The position numbers were made by a program, and so were the translations under genes. Below the pieces are notes generated by a model. The model did not search any database. It was not told the DNA's origin and saw only the letters and a list, made by a program, of their open reading frames with translations. Source: Roseiarcus sp963730555 (GTDB lineage Bacteria > Pseudomonadota > Alphaproteobacteria > Rhizobiales > Beijerinckiaceae). Taken from it: a DNA stretch of 64,000 bases. The stretch covers positions 186,001 through 250,000 of the forward strand of contig CAVSSS010000006.1 of NCBI GenBank assembly GCA_963730555.1, read 5' to 3'. Below are positions 1-8,714 of this stretch, one piece after another. Position 1 is the stretch's first letter. Each line of letters begins with the position of its first letter.

Positions 1-328
1 CCGCAAAGCGCAATTCGAAGCCGTCAGCGCTGAGCTCGCGTTTTGACCCGCTCGTGCCGATCCCGGCGTTGTTGACGAGCGCATCGAGACCGGCGCCATC
101 GCGCCGCACCGCGTCTGCAAGCAAACGAACCTCGGCAAGCGACGAGAGATCAGCGGCGAGGAATCGCGCCTCGCCCCCTCCCTTCGTGATCCGCTCAACC
201 ACCGCCTCGCCGCGGGCGCGATCGCGGCCGTGGACGAAGACGCGCCAGCCCGCCGCGGCGAGGCGCTCAGCGACATAGCGCCCGACTCCGTCGGTCGAGC
301 CGGTGATGAGAACGGTCTTCTTCGTCAT
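1..328 (-). CDS. Short-chain dehydrogenase/reductase, 3' part outside window
   Basis: The first 109 codons of a Rossmann-fold NAD(P)-dependent oxidoreductase of the SDR family. The N-terminus has the cofactor-binding glycine motif TGSTDGVG, then a GRDR segment typical of NADP-preferring members, and NNAG near residue 88. The catalytic Tyr-x-x-x-Lys lies beyond the window edge, so substrate and activity cannot be judged. The start is the ATG at 326-328, directly before the TKKTVLITG strand. The frame is clean. The truncation is only the window boundary. Confidence 0.85.
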   Translation of the reverse strand, partial: MTKKTVLITGSTDGVGRYVAERLAAAGWRVFVHGRDRARGEAVVERITKGGGEARFLAADLSSLAEVRLLADAVRRDGAGLDALVNNAGIGTSGSKRELSADGFELRFA

Positions 329-543
329 GATCCTTTGTTCCGCAATCGGGCGCGAGGTCGCAAGGGCGGCGCCGCAACCCTCTTATCGCTTAGGAAGGCG
401 GATCTGAGCGACCCATCGCCCGAGCGAACGTCGTCGAGTTGCGCTCAGCCGCCTCCGAACAGCGGTGTGTCGCTATCCTGCGGCTGGATTGTTCTTATTC
501 GGTCGCGCTGCCGTTCCCGAGTGATCGCCGCGGCGCCGCGCCG

Positions 544-1264
544 CTAATCGAGATAAGTGACGACGCCGGTTTCAAGGTCGTAGATCGCCGCCACGATCTT
601 CACCTTTCCCGCGCCGACCAGATCCGACACGATTTTGCTTACGGTCGGGATGTTCGCCGCGGTCCGCTTCGCGCTCTCCTTCGCGGCGTTGTCGACGAAG
701 TCGCCGAGACTCGTTTCGCACCGCGAGCGCCGCCGGCACGATCGGCTCGATCATCCGGCCGATCACGCCGGGATAGGTCGCGTTCTTGGTCACAATGTCG
801 CAGGCGGCCTTCACCGCGCCGCAGGCGGTATGAGCGAGGACGACTACGAGCGGAGAGCCGAGTACGGCGGCGCCATATTCGATTGTGCCGAGGGTCGCCG
901 CGTCAACGAGATTGCCGGCGTCGCGAGCGACGAACAGTTCGCCGACGCCGTGATCGCCAAAAATGAGCTCGGGAGGCACCCGGCTGTCAGCGCAAGCGAT
1001 GATCGTAGCCCAGGGCGCCTGGTGCGTGGCGACAGCGGTCCGGCTTTCCGCGAGATGGGTCGTGCAAAGCTCCGGACTGCTCACATAGCGCTGATTGCCC
1101 GATTTCAGAGCAGCGAGCGATTCGTCTGCGGAGAGCGCCGTCGGCGCGCCTTCCGCCGCGCGCGCGGCAGGCGAAGCGCTTGCCGCCGCGAGCGCGATAG
1201 CCGCGGCTCCGCCAAACTTCATCAAATCCCGCCGGCCAATCGGGCTTCCGCAATTGATGCACAT
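544..1264 (-). CDS. Periplasmic beta-class carbonic anhydrase (frame broken near 705-712)
   Basis: Zinc enzyme interconverting CO2 and bicarbonate. The N-terminus carries a twin-arginine signal (GRRDLMKF, then an Ala-rich stretch ending SPAARA), so export of the folded protein by Tat is inferred. Zinc and catalytic residues of the beta class are visible: Cys and the Asp-Arg dyad in ACADSRVPPE, and His and Cys in LAHTACGAVKA. Read straight, the frame leaves the family after residue 184 (AVRNES). One base removed near 705-712 restores GDFVDNAAKESAKR and a normal ending VVTYLD with TAG at 544-546, giving about 239 residues. A strong ribosome site (GGGAGG) precedes the ATG. I read the break as a likely sequence error, but a real mutation cannot be excluded. 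Confidence 0.88.
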
Positions 1265-1407
1265 CTTGAGCCTCCCTGACGTCCAGGCGCTTTCACGAGC
1301 CGTCTTGAATATGCGGGTCGTTCGTTCGAATGACGTTGCGAGCTCTAAGCGCGGAACAAGCGTTCGCGCCGGAGCCGCTATTGGACCAGTTTGGCTCTCA
1401 GGCGGCC

Positions 1408-1803
1408 CTATTCCTGCTCGGTAATCGAGCCCGCCGCCTTCAGCCTGTCTAGCTTGACGATCTCATCTGCAGCGCTGAAGCCGACGATGTGTCGCAATTC
1501 CTCCCGCGCCTCATTGGCTTGCGCCCGATTTCGTTCCGCCATGCCCCGACCTTGCGTGAGAAGATAGGCGAATACGCCGATGTAGGAGAACAGGACGAAC
1601 GCTATGACACAGACCACCTTGGCTAAACCCGACACGTCATGCCGGCGGAACAGATCGCCCGATACAACGATGAGCAGCCAGAACCACAATATGAACATGA
1701 ATATGGTGAAGGCGTCGGCAATGAAATTGCCGAACGTAAATCCGCCGTCAAACAGCATTGTTGTTAGTCCCATCCCAACCGAGTAGCCGCCATTGTAGAT
1801 CAA
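1408..1803 (-). CDS. Small membrane protein with C-terminal SHOCT-like motif, cut short by an amber codon
   Basis: 131 residues. Two hydrophobic segments (about residues 27-48 and 60-82) are followed by a charged linker and a C-terminal motif VKLDRLKAAGSITEQE. That resembles a SHOCT domain, a short oligomerisation motif usually written G-x-I-T-x-x-E-(F/Y)-x-x-x-K-x-x-L. The stop at 1408-1410 (TAG) falls exactly where the aromatic residue should be. Reading through in the same frame gives GRLRAKLVQ and a second TAG at 1378-1380, which completes the motif. Either a Tyr codon became TAG or the base call is wrong. The function of this family is not known to me beyond membrane localisation. Confidence 0.7.
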   Translation of the reverse strand: MIYNGGYSVGMGLTTMLFDGGFTFGNFIADAFTIFMFILWFWLLIVVSGDLFRRHDVSGLAKVVCVIAFVLFSYIGVFAYLLTQGRGMAERNRAQANEAREELRHIVGFSAADEIVKLDRLKAAGSITEQE

Positions 1804-1920
1804 TGCGGGGGCAATGCACAGCAGCCGATGGTTCGGTCAGAGCGACCAGCAAGGAGTGGGTTGGCAACTGCACCGAGGGGGCCAAGCAAAGCAGTTTTCA
1901 ACCGGCGTGCGGAACGGGCC

Positions 1921-2283
1921 TCATCCGCCGCGCGTGATCTCTACCTTGTCGGGATAAAACGCGAGGTGAGACCCGATCTCGCCGACCTCCGCTTTGGGCA
2001 ATTCGTAGGTCCAGACGGCGTTATCGTCACGAGCCTTGCCGTCCGTGATCGAGTAATAATTCGCCTCGCCTTTGTAAGGGCAAGTCGTGACGCGGGCGGT
2101 GCGCTCAAGCGCGCTCATGTCCATGTCGTCGCGCGGCACATAGACGACTGGCGGATAGTTCGCCTCGCGCAGCTCCAGCGCCGTTTTGCTGTCTCCGATC
2201 GTGCGCCCATGCCAGATCACCCGCACCCTCTCATGAACCGGCTCGATCGTGATGGGGTGGTCCTTGGTTCCTGCTTAAGTCAT
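1921..2283 (-). CDS. DUF427 family protein with a stop codon at codon 3
   Basis: A small cytosolic beta-fold protein of the DUF427 family (typically about 100-120 residues, function unknown). Family signatures are LREANYPPVVYVPRDD, TTCPYKGEANYYS and a C-terminal VEITRGG-type end. The natural start is the ATG at 2281-2283, because GAGGAGG lies five bases before it and the codons that follow encode the expected DHPITIEP lead-in. Codon 3 is TAA (2275-2277), where CAA would fit. The longest intact frame begins at a GTG at 2226 inside the first strand, which cuts off conserved residues. So this is either a nonsense mutant or a base error. Confidence 0.8.
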
Positions 2284-2347
2284 CAGGGCCTCCTCGAAGG
2301 CTTCAAGTCATGCAACCTCGTACATAAGCAGGAGCATGCGGCCTTCG

Positions 2348-3328
2348 CTAGGCGTGGCCGGCCACGGCCTTGCTGGTATATGGCTGCTCAAGCTTGGCGA
2401 TGGTGCGCGCGTCGAGCTTGAGCTCGGTCGCAGCGACGGCGTCCGCGAGGTGATGAGGCTTCGAGGCGCCGATGATCGGCGAGGTGATAAAGGGCTTCGA
2501 CAGCACCCAGGCGAGCGCAACCACCGCGGGCTTGGTGCTCAGCTTTTCCGCTGTCTCGACCACGCGCTTGCGGATGGACTCATCCTGCCGCGAACCCAGC
2601 CCCAAGGTCACGCTGAACGGATCGGTGCGGCCGCGCGTGGTCGAAGCGTTGGCGCCGACCCCGGAGCCCGCGAGATAACCGCGCGCCATCGGCGACCAGG
2701 GAATGACGGCTATGCCGTCGTTCGCGCATAGCGGCATCATCTCGCGCTCTTCCTCGCGATAGACGAGGTTGTAGTAGTTCTGCATCGATACGAATTGGGC
2801 GTGTCCCTTGGCGCGCGCGATGTCGAGCATGCGCGCGAATTGCCAAGCGTACATTGACGAGGCGCCAATATAGAGCGCCTTGCCGGCGCGCACGACGTCG
2901 TTCAGCGCTTCCAGCGTCTCTTCGATCGGGGTCAGCGGATCGAAGCGGTGGATCTGGTAGAGATCGACGTAATCGGTGCCGAGGCGCCTCAGCGAAGCGT
3001 CGATCGCCTCCATGATATGCTTGCGCGACAATCCCTTGGCGTTGTCGCTCGGCCCCATCGCGCCGTGTACTTTGGTCGCGATCACCACGTCGGGACGCTT
3101 CGTGAATTCCTTGAGCGCACGGCCAAGGATTTCCTCGCTCGCGCCTTGCGAATAGACGTCCGCCGTATCGAAGAAATTGATGCCTTTCTCCAGCGCTTCG
3201 CGGATGAACGGACGCGACGCCTCTTCCTCCAAGACCCATTCGCGCCATTTGGATGAGCCGTAGGTCATGCAGCCGAGGCAAAGCTTCGACACCTGCAAGC
3301 CCGTTTTCCCAAACTTCACGGTTTCCAT
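2348..3328 (-). CDS. Aldo/keto reductase
   Basis: NADPH-dependent reductase of carbonyl compounds, (beta/alpha)8 barrel, 326 residues, normal length and unbroken. The catalytic tetrad is visible: Asp and Tyr in FDTADVYS, Lys in IATKVHG, His in YQIHRFD. The C-terminal cofactor-binding segment is SPIIGASKPHHL. The start ATG at 3326-3328 follows an AAGGA-type ribosome site. It is divergent from the hydantoinase gene with about 100 bases between starts. The substrate cannot be told from sequence. It is most like the AKR11/YajO-type oxidoreductases and resembles the second reductase at 15891-16934. Confidence 0.93.
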   Translation of the reverse strand: METVKFGKTGLQVSKLCLGCMTYGSSKWREWVLEEEASRPFIREALEKGINFFDTADVYSQGASEEILGRALKEFTKRPDVVIATKVHGAMGPSDNAKGLSRKHIMEAIDASLRRLGTDYVDLYQIHRFDPLTPIEETLEALNDVVRAGKALYIGASSMYAWQFARMLDIARAKGHAQFVSMQNYYNLVYREEEREMMPLCANDGIAVIPWSPMARGYLAGSGVGANASTTRGRTDPFSVTLGLGSRQDESIRKRVVETAEKLSTKPAVVALAWVLSKPFITSPIIGASKPHHLADAVAATELKLDARTIAKLEQPYTSKAVAGHA

Positions 3329-3427
3329 GTCGCCGGTCCTTTGGTTTCACGTTTGGTTTCCCCCGATGATAGGACCATTGCCGGGCTCGCGGCAAAGAGC
3401 GGGCCCAAAGCAGGAGATCAATCAAAC

Positions 3428-6400
3428 GTGAAGTCGAAGCGCGGGTCCTTCCAAAGAAAAACCAGGCGGGGTCTGGGACTTCTGGATCGATCGCGGCGGA
3501 ACGTTCACCGATGTGATCGGCCGCGATCCGCGCGGGCGGCTCCATCCGATGAAACTTCTGTCCGAGAGCGCGGCTTACACGGACGCCGCGGTTGAGGCGA
3601 TCCGTCGGCTCTTGGGCCTTGCTTCGGGCGAGCCAATTGCTGCCGGCGCAATTGGCGCCATCAAGATGGGGACGACAGTCGCCACCAATGCGTTGCTCGA
3701 ACGGCGAGGCGAGCGCACGCTGCTCGTGACCACGAGTGGCTTTCGCGACGCGCTCGAGATCGGCTATCAAGCGCGCCCGCGCATCTTTGCCCGCAACATC
3801 ATAAAGCCTGAGCAGCTTTATTCAGGCGTCGTCGAGATCGACGAGCGGGTGCTCGCCGACGGTACGGTGGAAGTGGCGCCCGATCCCGAGCGCGTCCGCG
3901 CCGCGCTCGTCGACGCGCGAGCCCAAGGCTATGACGCGGTCGCGATCGTGTTCATGCACGCTTATCGCTATCCGGCGCACGAGCGCATCGTCGGCGCAAT
4001 AGCCCGCGAGCTCGGCTTTGCTCAAGTCTCCGAAAGCCACGTCGCCTCGGCGCTTATCAAGCTCGTTTCGCGCGGCGATACGACCGTGGTCGACGCTTAT
4101 CTTTCGCCGATCCTTAAGCGCTATGTCGGCCAGGTGTCGCGCGATCTCGACATCGAGCACACCGGCGCGCGCGTCATGTTCATGATGTCGTCGGGCGGCC
4201 TCACGTCGGCGGGTTTGTTCGCCGGCAAGGACGCGATCCTCTCAGGCCCCGCCGGGGGCGTGGTCGCGATGGCGCGCACCGGGATCAGCGCGGGGTTCGA
4301 GCGCATCATCGGCTTCGACATGGGCGGCACTTCGACCGACGTCGCTCATTTCGATGGGCAATTCGAGCGCGCGTTCGAGACTGAAGTCGCTGGCGTGCGC
4401 ATGCGCGCGCCGATGATGAAGATCCATACCGTCGCCGCCGGAGGCGGCTCGATCCTCTCGTTCGACGGCGCGCGTTTTCGCGTCGGCCCCGCTTCAGCCG
4501 GCGCCGATCCCGGACCGGCCGCTTATCGCCGGGGCGGTCCGCTCACGGTCACCGACGCCAACCTGATGACCGGCAAGCTGATCCCCGATCTGTTCCCGAA
4601 AGTATTCGGCCCTCAGAGCGACGAGCCGCTTGACGAGAAAATCGTGCGAGAGCGCTTTCAAGCGCTCGCGCGCGATATCGGCGACGGGCGGAGTGAGGAG
4701 GCGGTCGCCGATGGATTTCTCGCCATCGCGGTCGCCAAGATGGCTGAGGCGATCAAGACGATTTCGGTTGCGCGAGGCTACGACGTCACGCGCTATGCGC
4801 TCAATTGCTTCGGCGGCGCGGGCGGCCAGCACGCCTGCGACGTCGCCGACGCCCTGGCGATTTCGACCGTCCTCATCCATCCGTTCTCCTCCCTGCTGTC
4901 GGCCTATGGCATGGGGCTCGCCGACATTGCAGCTCAGCGCGCGCAAGGGGTGGACGAACCCCTTCGGGTCGACGCGCTTCTTCGTGTCAACGCGGTCGCG
5001 GACCAGCTCGCAGACGCCGCGGTCGCCGAGATCGAAGGGCAGGGGGTCGCCGCTGATGCGATCAAGGTTCATCGTCGCGCGCAGCTGCGCTATTCGGGGT
5101 CGGACACAACGATCGAGGTTCCGCTCTCGACGCCGGCGGCGATGCGGCGCGCGTTTGAGAGCACGCACAAAAGCCGCTTCGGCTTCGTCGATCGAGACAA
5201 GGCGATCGTCATCGAGGCGGTGTCCGTCGAAGCGGTCGGCGGCGCCGCTCGGCTGGCTGAGAGAACCCGCCAGGCCGCCTCGAAAGACCCGCATCCCTCT
5301 GCGCCATCGGCCACGCCGGTTCCCGCCCGTGCGACGCAGTTCTTTTCGCATGGGAGCTGGCGAAAGGCGAATGTCTTTCTGCGTGACGCGCTTGCCGTGG
5401 GCGCGTCGGTCGACGGGCCGGCGCTTGTCATCGAGCCGCACCAGACGATCGTCGTCGAACAGGGTTGGCGCGCTGAGGTCACGACGAAAAACCATGTGGT
5501 GATGACCCGCGTCGAGCCCATGGCCCAACGCGAGGCGATCGGCGCCAAGGCCGACCCGGTCATGCTCGAGATCTTCAACCATCTCTTCATGTCGATCGCC
5601 GAGCAGATGGGGGTGACGCTGCAGAACACGGCCTATTCGGTCAACATCAAGGAGCGGCTCGACTTTTCTTGCGCTGTGTTTGACCGTGAGGGTCGCCTCA
5701 TCGCCAATGCGCCGCACATGCCGGTGCATCTGGGCTCGATGGATCGCTCGGTCGAGTCCATCATCCGCGACAACAAAAGGCGCATCCGGCCTGGCGATGT
5801 GTTTGCGCTGAACGCTCCTTACAATGGCGGCACGCACTTGCCCGACATCACCGTCTGCACGCCGGTGTTCGACGAACATGGCGAAGCGATCCTGTTCTGG
5901 GTCGCCTCGCGCGGCCATCACGCCGATATTGGCGGGACGGCTCCAGGTTCGATGTCGCCGCTAGCGACATCGATCCATGAAGAGGGCGTCTATATCGACA
6001 ATTTTCTGCTGGTCGATCGCGGCCGCTTCCGCGAGCGTGAACTCTACGCGCTTCTGAAGAGCGGAGACTATCCGGCGCGCAATCCGCTGCAGAACGTGAA
6101 CGACCTCAAGGCGCAGATCGCCGCGTGCGAGAAGGGCGTGCGGGAACTCAAGCGCATGGTTGAGATGTTTTCGCTTGAGGTGGTCGAGGCCTATATGGGC
6201 CACGTGCAGGACAACGCCGGCGAGAGCGTGCGCCAGGTGCTCGACAAGCTTGCCGATGGCCAGGCGGAGAGCCTCTCCGATCAGGGCGCGGTGATCAAGG
6301 TCAGGATCAGCGTCGACAAGGCGAAGCGCGAAGCGACGGTCGATTTTACCGGCACGTCGCCGCAGCAGGCGTCGAACTTCAATGCGCCCGAGCCGGTGAC

Positions 6401-7079
6401 GCGCGCTGCGATCCTCTACGTGTTTCGGGTTATGGTCGACGACGACATCCCAATGAACGCGGGCTGCCTTCGGCCGATCCGCATCATCGTGCCGGAGGGC
6501 TCGATGCTGTCGCCCAAATATCCGGCTGCTGTCGTCGCGGGCAATGTCGAGGTGTCGCAGATCGTGACGAACACATTGTTTGCAGCGCTTGGCGCGCTGG
6601 GCTCATCGCAGGGCACGATGAACAACTTCACCTTCGGCGACGACACTTATCAATATTACGAGACCATCTGCTCGGGCGCGCCCGCTGGCCCCGGCTTCGA
6701 CGGCGCGAGTGCGGTTCACGTTCACATGACCAATTCGCGCCTGACCGATCCCGAGGTGCTGGAGAGCCGCTTTCCGGTGGTGCTTGAGGATTTCCACATC
6801 CGACGCGGCTCTGGCGGCAAGGGCCGGTGGCGCGCGGGCGACGGGACGCTGAGGCGCGTGCGTTTCTTAAGGCCGATGCAGGCGGCGATCCTCAGCGGTT
6901 TTCGTAGCACGGCCAACCCTGGAATGATGGGTGGCGAGCCCGGTGAACTTGGCCGCAACTCGGTGCGCCGCAATGATGGCCGCGTCGAGATCCTGCCAGG
7001 CTGCGCCGAGACCAAGGTGGAGGCGGGCGAGGCGGTCGAGATCGTGACGCCGACCGGAGGAGGGTGGGGCAGGGCGTAA
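3428..7079 (+). CDS. Fused hydantoinase A/B (ATP-dependent 5-oxoprolinase / N-methylhydantoinase family)
   Basis: About 1216 residues: an actin-like ATPase half (HyuA) followed by a HyuB half in one chain, as in 5-oxoprolinase. The family hydrolyses 5-oxoproline or N-substituted hydantoins with ATP. Seen are the first phosphate loop RGGTFTD, GTTVATNALLERRGERTLL, the second phosphate loop FDMGGTSTDV, and in the B half LDFSCAVFDREG, NAPYNGGTHLPDI and RGHHADIGG. The uninterrupted frame begins at an internal GTG (3513) that would remove the first phosphate loop. In-frame codons upstream encode VWDFWIDRGGTFTD, and deleting one A from the A5 run at 3457-3461 joins them to a GTG at 3428 with AGGAG upstream. 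I take 3428 as the start and the A run as a homopolymer error. Confidence 0.9.
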
Positions 7080-7081
7080 TT

Positions 7082-7118
7082 CCCTCTCCTTTGTGGGAGA
7101 GGGGTCAGGGGCGAGGGT
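7082..7118. repeat. Intergenic inverted repeat, CCCTCTCC type
   Basis: CCCTCTCC and GGAGAGGGG face each other across a short loop between two convergent genes. Related C-run/G-run hairpins occur at 7944-7995 and 49935-49970. A dispersed intergenic palindromic repeat family is inferred. It could fold in mRNA and act as a processing or termination structure, but there is no T-run. Confidence 0.5.
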
Positions 7119-7212
7119 GGCCGCGCCGTCGCCGGGCCGAGCTTCATCCCCCGCCGGAGGCTTCGGAAACTTCCGGCGGAACGTGGCCGTGCGAGAGGAC
7201 GAGCGACGTTCC

Positions 7213-7887
7213 CTACAGTCGCCAGACGACGCGCTCGACGCGCGTTGTCCCGTGCGCCTTGATCTCGTAGTCGACGTCGAGCGCCGTTTTGTCAGTGGGA
7301 TCGAAGGACCACTTTGCACTCACCTCGATCGTCTTGCTCGGATCGACGACCGCGCCCCCATTGTCGGCGGCGGTCGTGATGGACGTCTTGTTGAGGCTGA
7401 CAAGTTGGCCCGCATGGAACGCGAAGAAGTCCACGCCTGCAGAACTGTAACCCTGAAACATCCCGCCGCTCTCGATCGCCATGCCGTCGTCGTCGCCGAT
7501 CTCGATCGCGGAGATCTCTTCGACGGCGCCGAACGTTCCGGGCGTAGCGAATTTGTGAAATGCACGGACTGGTTTGAGGCCGCCGTCGACCCGCCGGAGC
7601 ACAATGGCCGAGAGTGGCGGTCCGCAGCCATGGCACGCGTCGCCGGGCTCACCGGCCTGGACGATGAGCACGTCCGCAGTCGCGTAACGCAGAAGTTTGA
7701 GCGGATAAACGCAGTCATCGGCCGTCCCTCTGAACGTTGCTTTGCCGAACGTCGCCGCGACCGCCGCGGCCAGCGGCGGCTCGGCTTCGACCGGCTTTTT
7801 CGCGGCGGCGCAAAGCGCGGAGGGCTGGCCGGCGGAGACGGAAAACGAGCCAGGCATTAGAGCAGCCAGCACGAACAGGATTCTCAT
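7213..7887 (-). CDS. Secreted protein of unknown function
   Basis: I do not recognise a family. The start chosen is the ATG at 7885-7887, which opens a signal peptide (MRILFVLAALMPGSFSVSAG, predicted cleavage around residue 20). The open frame extends upstream to 7932, but those codons are polar and Gly-rich. The mature part, about 205 residues, has three cysteines, including a CHGCG cluster at about residue 96, and alternating hydrophobic segments suggesting a beta-rich fold. It ends convergent with the hydantoinase gene. The next gene on the same strand (8004) is also a secreted unknown, 117 bases upstream, so the two may be co-transcribed. Confidence 0.6.
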   Translation of the reverse strand: MRILFVLAALMPGSFSVSAGQPSALCAAAKKPVEAEPPLAAAVAATFGKATFRGTADDCVYPLKLLRYATADVLIVQAGEPGDACHGCGPPLSAIVLRRVDGGLKPVRAFHKFATPGTFGAVEEISAIEIGDDDGMAIESGGMFQGYSSAGVDFFAFHAGQLVSLNKTSITTAADNGGAVVDPSKTIEVSAKWSFDPTDKTALDVDYEIKAHGTTRVERVVWRL

Positions 7888-7943
7888 GCCGCCGTGGCTC
7901 ATATGATTACGGGCGTCGCCGCCGCGGCGCATCCTTTATCCGA

Positions 7944-7995
7944 TCCCCTCATCAGTCACCTCCGGCGCCACCTTCTCCCCGAGGGAGAAGGGACG
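7944..7995. repeat. Intergenic inverted repeat, CTTCTCCC type
   Basis: CCTTCTCCC and GGGAGAAGG flank a 3-4 base loop, preceded by CCCCTCATC. It sits between two same-strand genes for secreted proteins. It belongs to the same style of hairpin as 7082-7118 and 49935-49970. Confidence 0.5.
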
Positions 7996-8003
7996 CGGCG
8001 TCC

Positions 8004-8480
8004 TCACTTCCCCTTTTTCTCCCACGTCACATCATAGCTCAGCGTGAATGCGAAAAGCTGCGCATTGTTGCCTGGCGCGTCGGCGACCGACCATGTCCCC
8101 TTGCCGGTGATGTCCTGGTATTTGCCCGTCCCGCCCAACAGCGCGATGTCGCCGCCTTCCGGACCTTCGTAGGTCATGAAAATCTTGCCGCCGTCGGCGT
8201 CGGTGTGAATGCATGTGCCGGTGAACGCATAGCCTGCGGGGCGCGCCTTCAATTCCTCCATGCAGCGGATCGCGAGATTGTCGAGAAGCTTCGACCCATC
8301 GCGGGTCTTCACGATGCCGGTGCATTCCGCGGAGGAGTTGGAGCCCACGGGACCCATGTCGACCATCACGGCCGAGCGGCAGACCGAGTAGGCCGCGAGC
8401 CTTGCCGCGCCGCTTGCTGGAAACGGATCGGCGGCGAACGCCGGCGCTCGCGATGCGGTCGCCGCGGCAAAAATCAACAA
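8004..8480 (-). CDS. Secreted beta-barrel-like protein of unknown function
   Basis: 158 residues from a TTG at 8480. The hydrophobic leader continues upstream in frame (IWRTLSALLIFAAATASRA), and a strong GAGGAGG ends four bases before an ATC at 8501-8499. That ATC is the spot where a start would be ideal, so either an unusual initiation codon or an ATG misread as ATC is possible. After the signal peptide, cleaved near APAFAAD, come three cysteines and a repeated Gly-rich pattern (GGDIALLGGTGKYQDITGKG). That pattern resembles allene-oxide-cyclase-like or similar eight-strand barrels; the resemblance is inference. Function unknown. Confidence 0.6.
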   Translation of the reverse strand: MLIFAAATASRAPAFAADPFPASGAARLAAYSVCRSAVMVDMGPVGSNSSAECTGIVKTRDGSKLLDNLAIRCMEELKARPAGYAFTGTCIHTDADGGKIFMTYEGPEGGDIALLGGTGKYQDITGKGTWSVADAPGNNAQLFAFTLSYDVTWEKKGK

Positions 8481-8659
8481 TGCGCTTAACGTTCGCCAGA
8501 TCGCCTCCTCGCCGATATTTCACACGCGCTATAGCACGGCGCAATCGTCAAGAGCGGCTCCATGTTTGCAAGAGCTGCGCGCCGTGGAGGAGGAAGACGC
8601 CCTCGCCAATCAGCTCTTGTTGACTCTCATCGCCGCCTCGCCAACACTTCGTGGCAGTG

Positions 8660-8681
8660 ACACGCGCCAAACGCGTGTTTT
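8660..8681 (+). terminator. Terminator-like hairpin in the leader of the SGNH gene
   Basis: ACACGCG and CGCGTGT form a perfect 7-bp stem with loop CCAAA, followed by TTTTG. It lies 34 bases before the start of the esterase at 8715 and after the divergent gene at 8004-8480, so it does not close any plus-strand gene seen here. It may be an attenuator, or the end of an unseen short transcript. Confidence 0.4.
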
Positions 8682-8714
8682 GCTAGTCGTCCAAATACAA
8701 TTGGGGAGGAAAAC

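Noticed and set aside
4494..5921. Long open frame on the minus strand opposite the hydantoinase gene
   Set aside because: Arg/Asp/His-rich composition typical of the antisense of GC-rich coding DNA; no motifs; the plus strand is clearly coding.
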